Positions 44,921-53,742 of a stretch of 64,000 nucleotides of DNA are shown in pieces (the stretch's first letter is position 1; every line of letters begins with the position of its first letter). Made by a program: the position numbers and the translations under genes. Source of the stretch: Thalassovita aquimarina (GTDB lineage: Bacteria > Pseudomonadota > Alphaproteobacteria > Rhodobacterales > Rhodobacteraceae); NCBI RefSeq assembly GCF_018219815.1, contig NZ_JADMKU010000006.1, positions 1-64,000 on the forward strand, given 5' to 3'. The notes under the pieces are model-generated. The model saw only the letters and a list, made by a program, of their open reading frames with translations, did not search any database and was not told where the DNA came from.

Positions 44921-45065
44921 GTCGTTCTCCGTGTGCTGTCGCGGGTTTATAGGCCGCGGCGGGGGCATTTCCAAGGCTGCAATGCGGCGCCGCGCGGGAA
45001 TGCAAATGACCGTTGCAGCGGGGGCGCGGACGTGACAGCTTGGCGCAAAGACGAACGAGGCCGAC

Positions 45066-45305
45066 ATGACCACTTGCGTATTTGTACAGATCCGCTGCAA
45101 ACCCGGCACGACCTATGACGTGGCCGAAGAAATCGCGCTGCGCGAAATTCATTCCGAGCTCTATTCGACCAGCGGCGAATACGATCTGCTGATGAAGCTC
45201 TATATCCCCGAGGGCGAGGATATCGGCAAATACATCAACGAAAACGTTCGGAATATCGCAGGGATAGAACGCACGCTGACGACGCTGACGTTCAAGGCGT
45301 TCTGA
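45066..45305 (+). CDS. stand-alone Lrp/AsnC ligand-binding (RAM) domain protein
   Basis: A 79-residue protein that is only the RAM (alpha-beta sandwich) half of an Lrp regulator: [32 protein letters not shown], and a final [11 protein letters not shown]. No DNA-binding helix-turn-helix is present. Such proteins bind amino acids and may oligomerise with full Lrp proteins. Its stop codon abuts the stop of the convergent hybrid kinase gene with no gap. Confidence 0.88.
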   Translation: MTTCVFVQIRCKPGTTYDVAEEIALREIHSELYSTSGEYDLLMKLYIPEGEDIGKYINENVRNIAGIERTLTTLTFKAF

Positions 45306-48008
45306 TCAGCTCTGACCGGCGTCCAGCCGGTCGAGCGCGTCGAGCGTATCCTGCAGCAGGATGGGCAGCATTTCGCGCCGCACCGCCATGACCGCGATAT
45401 CGCCTTTCTTGCCGGCGATTTCGATGTCCAGCAGCGCTTGGCGCAGTCTCTCGGCCCCGAAAAGCGCCGCGCTTGATGCGAATTTGTGGCATCGCGCGGC
45501 GATTTCCATCGTGTCGCCGCATTCCTCCTGCAGCCAGTCGACAAGCGAGGTCAGTTCCTCGGTCAGCTGCGCGCGCAGGGTGGCATAGCCATCCCCGACG
45601 CTGTCGCGCAGGGCGCCGTTGGTTTCGGCGTTGATCAGTTGCTGACCCGGGGCGTCGGGGCAGGAACCGGAAGTCTCGGGGGCGACCTCTTCGGGTTGGG
45701 CCTGGGTATAGGTGGCGATGATGCGTTGCAGGTCCCGCCGCATCAGCGGTTTGGGCAGAACGTCCTGCATGCCGTCCTGCAGGAATTCGGACACGTTTTC
45801 GGGCAGCACGTGCGCGGTCAGGGCGATGATCGGCGTGTCGCTCGATTTGCCATTGCCCGCGCGGATGCGCCTCGTGGCTTCGCGCCCGTCGAGGATCGGC
45901 ATCGAAATATCCATCAGGATCAGGTCGTATTTCTTGGCCGCGGCCTGGGTGACGCCTCTTTGACCGTCGGGGGCTTCGCTGATCCCGTGGCCATCGCGCG
46001 ACAGCATGGCGCGCACGACGTTGCGGTTGATTTCGTTGTCCTCGACCACGAGAATGTCGAGCTTCCGCCCGGCAACTCCGTCTTCCGGCGCGGGACGGTT
46101 CCTGTCGATCACTTCCGCTGCGCGGGGCCGTGCCTGATCTGGCGGTTCTTCGGCATCTTCCATCGGAATCCTGACCCAGAAGGTCGAACCTTCGCCAAGG
46201 GTGCTGTCAACGCCCAGTTCGCCGCCAAGCAGCGAGGTGATGCGCTTGACGATCCCCAGGCCCAGCCCGGTGCCGCCCGCTTCGCGGTTGTAGGCGCTGT
46301 CGCTGGTCACGAAATCGTCGAAGATCATCGCCAGGTCGTCGTTCGAAATGCCCATGCCGGTATCGGCGACCTTGAATTCGATGACATCGGTTCCGGGTTC
46401 TGCGATGACTTCGACGGTGATTTCCCCGTCCTTGGTGAACTTGATCGCGTTGCTAACGAGGTTGATCAGGATCTGTTGGATCCGGCCCGGATCGGTTTTG
46501 ACCCATTTCCGTTCCGGCCCCAGGAAGTAGCTGTTGATGGTGTTGCCGCGCTTGTCGGCGTGGTCCCTGAGATTGTTCAGCGCCGTATCGACGACATCGG
46601 GCAGGTTCGTGGGGCGGTTGCGCAGGATCGGTTTGCCCGCCTCGTAACGGGCGATATCCAGCACGTCGTTGATGTGATCCATTAGCAGCCGGCCCGAGGT
46701 GGACATGTTGTCCACGTAAGCATTTTGACTGCCCGTCAGCGGCGTTTCCTGAAGCAGCGACAGGTTGCCCATCAGGCCGTTCAGCGGCGTGCGGATTTCA
46801 TGGCTCATCACGGCCAGGAACCGGGCCTTGGCCTTTTCACCGGCCAGCGCCTGGTCGCGGGCTTCGATCAGGTCCTGTTCGGCGCGTACCCGGAAGGAAA
46901 TGTCGCGGATGAAGGCAATGAAGAACAGGCGGCCGTGCAGATCGCTTTTCTGTAGCGCCAGTTCGACCGGGAACGTTTCGCCATTGGAGCGCTTGGCATC
47001 CAGCCGAACCCGCCCCTTGCTGACGATGTGGAACGGACCGCCGCTGCGGATGCGCTTCATCGCTGTGTTATGCGAGTCGGCATATTGTTCCGGAACGATC
47101 AGGTCGGCCACGTTGCGGCCGATCGCTTCCTTGTAGGAGTAGCCGAAGATTTCCACCGCGGCATTGTTGAATTCCTCGATGACACCGTCTGAATCGGTCA
47201 CGATCACGGCATCCAGCGCGGTCGAGATCACGGCCCGGGTTCTCTGGCTGGCCTCGATAACCTGGCGGCGGCGTTCTTCGGACCGGCGATTGAGCGTATT
47301 GAAGTAATAGGCCAGCAGCAGCAGCGTTCCCATCAACAGGGCCGACGTGGCCGTTAGGATCAGCAGGGTCGATGCGATTTCGGTGCGCCGGGTTTCGCGG
47401 GCCTGTGCGAATTGGGCGACGCCCACCTGCGCCAATCGATACAGGTCGGGTGCGACTTCAGCCGCGTCTTGATCCAGGGCCGCCATCCCGGCCGCCAACT
47501 GCGCATCTTCCGCATCGATCAGGGGCAGGGTGCGATCCAGGAAACCGCTGACGGCTTCGGTCGACGTCCGGAACGTTTCGATATCGCGCAGGAATTCGTA
47601 GGAAGAGGATTCCCTGAATATGCTGATCCTGCTGTAGAGGATGTCGAACTGAAGCCGCACCGCGTCGAGGCTTTCGGCATCTCCGGCTTCTGCCTGGAGC
47701 ACGCTGTTGCGGAACCTCAGGAATTCGTTTTCGGCCCGGCCAAGCGACCATTGCACCTCTTCGGCATTCGCGATGCGCAGTTCCCGGACTTTGTTGATGA
47801 CGTCAATTGTTTGAAAAACAACCAACATGAAACTGACGGCCGCAATTGCCATCAGTAATCGGGTACTGCCCATATTGAACCGGTTCCCCATGCCGACCGT
47901 CTTTTCGCCCAAGGCGTTTTCAGGCGATGCTTTGGCGGTCAATCTATGCGGTGAATCCGGTGCTGTCGAGCGCTCAGTGGGGTGGGTGTAGAATGATGAA
48001 TCGGGCAC
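45306..48008 (-). CDS. hybrid sensor histidine kinase with receiver and Hpt domains
   Basis: A 900-residue kinase. It has a membrane helix around residues 50-70, a helical periplasmic sensor and a second helix around 215-240. A PAS domain (about 255-370), HisKA with the phospho-His in MSHEIRTPLNG, an ATPase domain (NLVSNAIKFTKDGE, GTGLGLGIVKRI), a receiver with the phospho-Asp in LILMDISMP and a C-terminal Hpt domain with the His in CHKFASSAALFGA follow. The full H-D-H chain is in one protein. A GTG start at 48008 is used, with an ATG at 47891 possible. A 259-bp gap separates it from the NahK-type kinase. Confidence 0.88.
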   Translation of the reverse strand: MPDSSFYTHPTERSTAPDSPHRLTAKASPENALGEKTVGMGNRFNMGSTRLLMAIAAVSFMLVVFQTIDVINKVRELRIANAEEVQWSLGRAENEFLRFRNSVLQAEAGDAESLDAVRLQFDILYSRISIFRESSSYEFLRDIETFRTSTEAVSGFLDRTLPLIDAEDAQLAAGMAALDQDAAEVAPDLYRLAQVGVAQFAQARETRRTEIASTLLILTATSALLMGTLLLLAYYFNTLNRRSEERRRQVIEASQRTRAVISTALDAVIVTDSDGVIEEFNNAAVEIFGYSYKEAIGRNVADLIVPEQYADSHNTAMKRIRSGGPFHIVSKGRVRLDAKRSNGETFPVELALQKSDLHGRLFFIAFIRDISFRVRAEQDLIEARDQALAGEKAKARFLAVMSHEIRTPLNGLMGNLSLLQETPLTGSQNAYVDNMSTSGRLLMDHINDVLDIARYEAGKPILRNRPTNLPDVVDTALNNLRDHADKRGNTINSYFLGPERKWVKTDPGRIQQILINLVSNAIKFTKDGEITVEVIAEPGTDVIEFKVADTGMGISNDDLAMIFDDFVTSDSAYNREAGGTGLGLGIVKRITSLLGGELGVDSTLGEGSTFWVRIPMEDAEEPPDQARPRAAEVIDRNRPAPEDGVAGRKLDILVVEDNEINRNVVRAMLSRDGHGISEAPDGQRGVTQAAAKKYDLILMDISMPILDGREATRRIRAGNGKSSDTPIIALTAHVLPENVSEFLQDGMQDVLPKPLMRRDLQRIIATYTQAQPEEVAPETSGSCPDAPGQQLINAETNGALRDSVGDGYATLRAQLTEELTSLVDWLQEECGDTMEIAARCHKFASSAALFGAERLRQALLDIEIAGKKGDIAVMAVRREMLPILLQDTLDALDRLDAGQS

Positions 48009-48267
48009 TGTTTACCATAACCAGGGTTTAACTAACCATACGCTGTACTTTTGTTCGGCTCGGAACCTTCCTGAATGCGCGATCCGTTTCCGTTTGGATA
48101 AGTGAACCGAAAAGGTCCTGACTTCAAGCCGCTGGGCAAAAAGCGGGCCACATAGGCCAAGTCTTTCCTATCAGTCTAGCGTTTACCAGCGATCATGTCT
48201 GTTCCTCAAAAGAATGATTGATGAAATAAGACGGAGGGAAGCTCGTCCTAAGTATGGGGTGGCGGTT

Positions 48268-50487
48268 TCAGGGCGTTTCGGATTGCCGCAACGATCGCAT
48301 CAGGAAAGTGCGCAATTCCCGCGGCGCGATCGGTTTGTGCAGCAAGTGCAGCCCTGCCTCCTGGCAAATCTGTGTGACTGCGACCTCGCGTGTCGCGGTG
48401 GCGATGCAGGCGGGGACCGGGCCCAGGTCGCGGCGCAGCGCGGCGATCAGATCGGTGCCCAGTTCGCCGTCGTCAAGTTGATAATCGGCGACGATCGCAT
48501 CCGGGGTGACGCCGAATTCCTCGATCAATCCGCGTGCCTCGACCTCGTCGGCGCAGGCCAGGACGGTGACGTCCCAGCTGTCCATCACAACGGTCAGCGC
48601 ATTGCGAAGCTCGGCATCATTTTCCGCCAGCAGCACGATCATGTTTTCAAGGCTGTCGGTCTTTGCCGCATGTTGCGGTCCCACTGCGCGCCCGGGGTCT
48701 CGTTCGGCCGGCGCCCGGGGGATTTCGACGGCGAACATCGTGCCCCGGCCGGGCCTTGAGCGGACCTGCAGCGGGTGTTGCAGCAATGCGCAGGCGCGTT
48801 CGACGATGGCCAATCCCAATCCCAGCCCTTCGCTGGCGCTGCTCGGGCTGTCGACGCGGTGGAATTCGTTGAAGATCAGCTCCTGCTGGTCTTCGGGGAT
48901 GCCGGGGCCGGTATCGTGCACTTCGATCCGGACGGAGTGTTTCAGATGCCGCACCCCGACAAGGACGCGGCCGGTCTGGGTATAGCGGACCGCGTTGGCC
49001 ATCAGGTTCTGCAGAATGCGGCGCAGATAGGTGGCGTCGCTGGCGACCACCGCCGATGACGCGACCAGCCGCAGGTCCAGCCCTTTTTTCTGCGCCAGCG
49101 GGGCCATTTCATCGAGAAGCTGGATCATCATCCTTCGCAACGGCACCTGTCCGACATGCACCGAGGCCCGGCCTGAATCCAGTTTCGAGATATCCAGCAG
49201 CGCCCCGAGAATATTCTCGACGCTGATCAGCGCGTTGTTTGCGCGGCCCAATACCGAACGCACCTGATCGTCGGGATGATCGGCCGCGACCGACCCGACA
49301 TAGAGCTTGGCCGCCGACAACGGTTGCAGCAGGTCATGGCTCGCCGCCGCCACGAAACGGGATTTCGACGCGTTCGCCCGTTCCGCATCGGCCAGCGCAT
49401 CTTCGAGTTCCAGCGTGCGTTCGATCACCCGCTGTTCCAGTTGTTCATTGGCCTCGTAAACCGCCTGCACCGCAGCACGTTCGGCGCTGATATCGGTGAA
49501 GGAAAACACGAACCCCTTGTCGGGCATTTCCTGCGCCGACACGGTCAGGGTTTTGGAGTTGCGGTGCAGGACTTCGAATGACAGCGGCGGGCGCTGTTTT
49601 TCGGTTTGAACCCAGTCTTCCACCTCTTGCGCCGATATTCCCTCCTCGAAGGCAAGTTCGTGACGGAACCGTTCGAACAGCATGTTGAAGCCGATGCCGA
49701 TGCGGAACCGCCCCAGCGGGATCGACAGCAGTTCGCTGGCACGTTCGTTCCAGCCGACCAGCCGCGCCTGGCTGTCGAAGATGCACACGCCCTGATCGAG
49801 GTGGTCCAGCGTGGCGCGGATCAGCTTGGCCTGATCGTCCAGCATCCGGTCGCGTTCGCGCCGTTCCAGCCGCATGATGTCGGTCACGTCGGTCTGCAGG
49901 ATCACCGTGCCGCCATCGGGCGTGCGGTGTTCGCTGACCTGCACCCAGCGGTTCCAGATCATGCGGACGTTGAAAATGACATGGCTGTCGGTGTGTCGTT
50001 CCATCCGCCGTGCCGCCCAAGTCTCCGGCGTTTCGTCCTGGCGTAGCGATAGGAATTTCGAGTGGCTGACCAGGCGGATGTACTCGGCAAAGCTAAGCCC
50101 CGGTACCATCTTGTCGCGGATATCGGGCATGTGCATGCCGAAGCGGCTGTTGCACATGACCAGCCGTTCGTCCGAATTGAACAGCGCGAAACCTTCCTGC
50201 ACCGTCTCGATCGCGTTGGTCAGGTTGGCGCGGGCGGCTTCGGTTTCGCGGTTGGCCTGCGCCAGCTTGGCGTTGGATTCGTTCAGCAATTCGAGCGCGC
50301 GGCCCAGGTCGCGGGTGCGCGCGCGGACCTCTTCCTCAAGGATGACGGCGCGCTGGAACTGGGCATAGGCGGCGTCGGACGCGTCGCCGCCCTGTTCCAC
50401 CCGGCGCATCAGCGCATCGGCGATCTTGACCAGTTTCTGGTTCTGCCGCTCGATGGAATCGTGGGGATCGATCAGGGGATGGGTCAT
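48268..50487 (-). CDS. nahK: NahK/ErcS-type hybrid histidine kinase
   Basis: A 739-residue cytoplasmic kinase without membrane helices. A coiled coil (about 20-105) is followed by two to three PAS domains (VQEGFALFNSDERLVMCNS and LDQGVCIFDSQARLVGWNE). Then come HisKA with AASHDLLQPLSAAKL, an ATPase domain (NLMANAVRYTQTG, DTGPGIPEDQ) and a C-terminal receiver with the Asp in AIVADYQLDDG. The DLLQPL form of the H box is typical of NahK/ErcS kinases. It starts 4 bp after the FIST gene, so the two are coupled. The symbol is a family-level name. Confidence 0.85.
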   Translation of the reverse strand: MTHPLIDPHDSIERQNQKLVKIADALMRRVEQGGDASDAAYAQFQRAVILEEEVRARTRDLGRALELLNESNAKLAQANRETEAARANLTNAIETVQEGFALFNSDERLVMCNSRFGMHMPDIRDKMVPGLSFAEYIRLVSHSKFLSLRQDETPETWAARRMERHTDSHVIFNVRMIWNRWVQVSEHRTPDGGTVILQTDVTDIMRLERRERDRMLDDQAKLIRATLDHLDQGVCIFDSQARLVGWNERASELLSIPLGRFRIGIGFNMLFERFRHELAFEEGISAQEVEDWVQTEKQRPPLSFEVLHRNSKTLTVSAQEMPDKGFVFSFTDISAERAAVQAVYEANEQLEQRVIERTLELEDALADAERANASKSRFVAAASHDLLQPLSAAKLYVGSVAADHPDDQVRSVLGRANNALISVENILGALLDISKLDSGRASVHVGQVPLRRMMIQLLDEMAPLAQKKGLDLRLVASSAVVASDATYLRRILQNLMANAVRYTQTGRVLVGVRHLKHSVRIEVHDTGPGIPEDQQELIFNEFHRVDSPSSASEGLGLGLAIVERACALLQHPLQVRSRPGRGTMFAVEIPRAPAERDPGRAVGPQHAAKTDSLENMIVLLAENDAELRNALTVVMDSWDVTVLACADEVEARGLIEEFGVTPDAIVADYQLDDGELGTDLIAALRRDLGPVPACIATATREVAVTQICQEAGLHLLHKPIAPRELRTFLMRSLRQSETP

Positions 50488-50491
50488 GCGG

Positions 50492-51673
50492 TCAGGCCGT
50501 TTTCGGCGGCTGTTCGGGCGGGTAGATCGCGACCCCGGTGAGCGTCTGGTTCACATGCATCGAATTCAGCTGCTCGCCGTAGGTGGAAAATCCGACGACA
50601 TGGTTTGACGCCAGAATGTCGGACAGCTTGCCCTTGAGTTGCTTCTGTTCCGCTTCCAGCCTTCTCAACAGGCAATCGCAGGCAAGGATCGCGTCCGGGG
50701 CGCCGTTTGCCGACAGGTTTCGGATTTCCCCTTCCAGATGTCCCACCATGTCCATCGGTTCGGCCAGCGACAGCACGAGCCCTTCGCCGATCGCCGAGAA
50801 GAAGACCAGATCGCCGTTATCCGCCACCCGCTGGATCGACCGGACGTGATGCTGTTCGCCGATCCGCACCACCACCGGGTGGGCGGCAAAGGTGAACGTG
50901 TCGAGCTGTTCAGGGTCCTTGCCCAGTACCCGGGCATATTCGCGCGCCGCCGGTTCGGCGTTGATTTCGTGCACGATGCGGCGGTCTGGATCGGCGCCGG
51001 TCACCACCATGCGCCGTTCGGTCGGCACCAGATGGTCGCTCTTGAACACCTTGATCGGGCAGATGGTGCGGATTTGCGCCACGATGGCGGCATTGCGCAT
51101 CGCGCGGCCGTTCGCGATCACGAAAGTGGTCTCGAAACTTTCGCCATCGCCGGCCGACCCGCCGAACAGCGGCACCGGGCCAAGCCCGAGCGCAAGGTCG
51201 GCGGTCAGCTTGTCTTCGCAGCGCGACAATCCATCGATCATCAGGAAATTGAATTCGTAATCCCAGTCGGGCACGTCGCGCATCAAGGCGTTGCGGCTCT
51301 GGACCATCCGCCCGATCAGCGCCTGCGGATCGTATGCGTCCAGATCTTCCACCAGCAGCATCCGGGCACGGAAATATGCCCGCGGAAATCCCACCGCGAC
51401 GATATTGCCGTCTGAATAGCCCTCGCTTGTCAGTTCCCCCGCCGTGGTGCAGCCCAGGACAAGGCTGTCGGGAAGCAGTTCGGCCGCGCGCGCGGCCACG
51501 TTTTCGATATCGGCCTGCGGCGACACGAACAGAAGCACAAGGTCGAACGCCTCATCGCCAAGCTCACGCGACAGGGTCAGCACGGGATCGGGGGCGGTGC
51601 AGGCGATATTGGCGGTGCGCATGATTTCAGGCGCACAGCGCACCGAATGCGACGGACCCGCGAACTGGTCCAT
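50492..51673 (-). CDS. nosP: FIST-domain sensor protein, NosP-like
   Basis: A 393-residue protein with FIST_N (LPDSLVLGCTTAGELTSEG) and FIST_C (ILACDCLLRR, then VVGFSTYGEQLNSMHVNQTL) domains. In Pseudomonas the FIST protein NosP binds haem and nitric oxide and controls the kinase NahK encoded beside it. This gene has the same neighbour, 4 bp downstream. Haem binding here is inferred from that context, not visible directly. ATG at 51673 is chosen because GGGAGG precedes it. A start 15 bp upstream would include that site. Confidence 0.82.
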   Translation of the reverse strand: MDQFAGPSHSVRCAPEIMRTANIACTAPDPVLTLSRELGDEAFDLVLLFVSPQADIENVAARAAELLPDSLVLGCTTAGELTSEGYSDGNIVAVGFPRAYFRARMLLVEDLDAYDPQALIGRMVQSRNALMRDVPDWDYEFNFLMIDGLSRCEDKLTADLALGLGPVPLFGGSAGDGESFETTFVIANGRAMRNAAIVAQIRTICPIKVFKSDHLVPTERRMVVTGADPDRRIVHEINAEPAAREYARVLGKDPEQLDTFTFAAHPVVVRIGEQHHVRSIQRVADNGDLVFFSAIGEGLVLSLAEPMDMVGHLEGEIRNLSANGAPDAILACDCLLRRLEAEQKQLKGKLSDILASNHVVGFSTYGEQLNSMHVNQTLTGVAIYPPEQPPKTA

Positions 51674-51715
51674 CCTTTGTCCTCCCATGTTTCCTCCGGC
51701 GGCGATTGTTGCCGG

Positions 51716-52405
51716 TTAACCGCCGTCTTGCAAGATCGCGCGGAAGCTCGTTTCCTTGGCGATCAGAACCGCCTGGGTGCGGCTTTGCACGCCCAGCTTG
51801 CGCATGATCGCGGTGACATGCGCCTTCACGGTGGTTTCGGCGATCGACAGGTCGAAGGCGATCTGCTTGTTCAGCTTGCCCTCGCAGATCAGCTGCAGGA
51901 TGCGCGCCTGCTGATTGGTCAGCGTCGCCAGCCGCGCGCTGGCATCCTCGCAGCCCATATCGTTGTCATCGTCCAGCAGGTCGTACCCGTCGGGGACATA
52001 AACGGTGCCGCGGCGGATCGCGTCGAAGGCGGCGGCGAAGACATCGCGCTGGCTGTGCTTGGGTACGAACCCCGCCGCGCCCGCCCTGATGGCCGAACTG
52101 ATCACCCTGCTGTCGCTCATCGAAGACACGATGATCACAGGTGCCCGTGTCGCGGTTTTCAACCGGATCAGCCCGTCGAACCCGTTCACGTCCGGCAGGT
52201 TCAGGTCCAGCACGACGATATCGGGGCTGCCGTTCTGGGCGATTTCGTCCAGCGCCGCCTGCAGGTGCGCGGTGGCGCGGATCTCGGCGGTGCCGGTCAC
52301 AGCCTGCAGGGTCATCGCCAACGCGTCGCAGAACAGAGGGTGATCGTCCACGACCAGTGCCGACTTGATTTCGGTCGGCGCGGAAGGCGCGGCGCTGTCG
52401 GACAT
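51716..52405 (-). CDS. LuxR-type response regulator
   Basis: A 229-residue regulator. A receiver (LVVDDHPLFCDALAMTL, phospho-Asp in IVVLDLNLPDVNGF) is followed by a LuxR/NarL helix-turn-helix (KLNKQIAFDLSIAETTVKAH). It is the first gene of the minus-strand unit with nosP (42-bp gap) and the NahK-type kinase. It is divergent from coxG across 178 bp. ATG at 52405, with GGAAGGGA upstream. It is the obvious output protein of the signalling cluster. Confidence 0.92.
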   Translation of the reverse strand: MSDSAAPSAPTEIKSALVVDDHPLFCDALAMTLQAVTGTAEIRATAHLQAALDEIAQNGSPDIVVLDLNLPDVNGFDGLIRLKTATRAPVIIVSSMSDSRVISSAIRAGAAGFVPKHSQRDVFAAAFDAIRRGTVYVPDGYDLLDDDNDMGCEDASARLATLTNQQARILQLICEGKLNKQIAFDLSIAETTVKAHVTAIMRKLGVQSRTQAVLIAKETSFRAILQDGG

Positions 52406-52583
52406 GGAATTCCCTTCCGGTCGGTCAGATCTGAGGATCAGACTAGCAATCTGCGCGGTCACGGGAAAGTGGGCGAAAGTCGTATGCGAGGGTGCTTGCG
52501 CAATCGCCGGTCTACGCCGATAGTCGAATAGCCTTATGGCTGCGAATGCGCCTAGGATTTCGAAACATCAGGAGGGCTCGCAA
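52406..52583. promoter_or_regulatory. divergent regulatory region between the response regulator and coxG
   Basis: Two structures stand out. A near-palindrome GTCAGATC-TGAG-GATCAGAC (52424-52443) has 7 of 8 arm positions complementary. A 12-bp direct repeat of pattern CGAWAGTCGWAT occurs at 52474-52485 and 52518-52529, starts 44 bp apart (about four helical turns), on the coxG side. These are candidate binding sites for the response regulator. An AGGAGGG ribosome-binding site for coxG ends the region. Confidence 0.45.
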
Positions 52584-53108
52584 ATGCAAATGACAGATTC
52601 CCGCGAAATCGCCGCGGACCGGCAAACCGTCTGGGCCGCGTTGCTTTCGGCGGATGTACTGAAGGAATGCGTCCCCGGCTGTCAGGCCATGGCCGGTTCG
52701 CCCGAGGAAGGGTTCGAAGCCACCGTGGTTCAGAAGGTCGGGCCGGTGAAGGCCACCTTCAAGGGCGCTGTCAGCCTGTCGGATATCGTCGAGGGCGAAA
52801 GCCTGACCCTGACCGGCGAAGGCAAGGGTGGCGCGGCCGGCTTTGCCAAGGGCGGCGCCAAGGTGACGCTGTCCGACCTGCCCGATGGCGGCACGCTGCT
52901 GGGCTATGACGTCGACGCCAAGGTCGGCGGCAAGCTGGCGCAGCTGGGCAGCCGGATCATCGACGGTGTCGCGCGCAAGATGGCGGACCAGTTCTTCGAA
53001 CGGTTCCAGACCGTCGTGGAAGGGCCCTCGGAAACCGGCGAGGATACCGAGCCGGGCGCGGAGGGCGAACAGAAAAAAGGCTGGATGAAAAAGGTTTTCG
53101 GGGCATAA
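52584..53108 (+). CDS. coxG: CoxG-like SRPBCC protein
   Basis: A 174-residue protein of the carbon monoxide dehydrogenase subunit G family. The START/SRPBCC fold is seen in VWAALLSADVLKECVPGCQAM and the glycine-rich GKGGAAGFAKGGAKV region. A short acidic, then basic C-terminal tail probably anchors the enzyme at the membrane. In CO oxidisers CoxG recruits the dehydrogenase to the membrane. Here it is the first gene of the coxGSLM operon. Confidence 0.9.
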   Translation: MQMTDSREIAADRQTVWAALLSADVLKECVPGCQAMAGSPEEGFEATVVQKVGPVKATFKGAVSLSDIVEGESLTLTGEGKGGAAGFAKGGAKVTLSDLPDGGTLLGYDVDAKVGGKLAQLGSRIIDGVARKMADQFFERFQTVVEGPSETGEDTEPGAEGEQKKGWMKKVFGA

Positions 53109-53162
53109 TTCCCGATATTCATTCACGAAATTGAAGGCGCTTATCGGCTTAGGGAGGGCACG

Positions 53163-53648
53163 ATGACAGAAGTAAGAATGACAGTGAACGGCCGCGAGGT
53201 ATCGGGCGATGTCGAGGGGCGCACGCTGCTTTCGACATTCCTGCGCGAAAACCTGGGTCTGACCGGGACCCATGTCGGTTGCGACACCTCGCAATGCGGC
53301 GCCTGCGTGGTGCATGTCAACGGCAACGCGGTGAAATCCTGCACCATGTTCGCGCAGGAAGCGGCGGGCGCCGACGTGGCGACCATCGAAGGCCAGGCCA
53401 ATGCGGACGGGTCGCTGAACGCGATCCAGCAGGCGTTCCAGGATTACCACGGCCTGCAATGCGGTTTCTGCACCCCGGGCATGGTGATGTCTGCGGCGGC
53501 CCTGCTGAAGGAAAACCCCAAGCCGAGCGAAGCGGAAATCCGCAATTACCTCGAAGGTAACATCTGCCGCTGTACCGGCTATCACAACATCGTTCGCGCG
53601 ATCATGGCCGCCAGCGGTCAGGACGTGCCGGCAGTTGCCGCGGAATGA
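53163..53648 (+). CDS. coxS: CO dehydrogenase-like small subunit, 2x[2Fe-2S]
   Basis: A 161-residue iron-sulphur subunit of the xanthine oxidase family. The plant-type cluster Cys are in [11 protein letters not shown] plus a later Cys in VKSC, and the second cluster's in CGFCTPGMV and CRCTGYHN. It passes electrons from the Mo site to FAD. A 7-bp GC hairpin (53655-53673) follows its stop codon within the 94-bp gap to coxL. Confidence 0.95.
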   Translation: MTEVRMTVNGREVSGDVEGRTLLSTFLRENLGLTGTHVGCDTSQCGACVVHVNGNAVKSCTMFAQEAAGADVATIEGQANADGSLNAIQQAFQDYHGLQCGFCTPGMVMSAAALLKENPKPSEAEIRNYLEGNICRCTGYHNIVRAIMAASGQDVPAVAAE

Positions 53649-53742
53649 TCGCCACCGCGCGGGTTTCGCGCGGGGAAACGTATTTTCAGAACGATGAAAG
53701 GGCAGGGGGCGACCCCGGACCCGATCACAGGGAGGATTTGAA

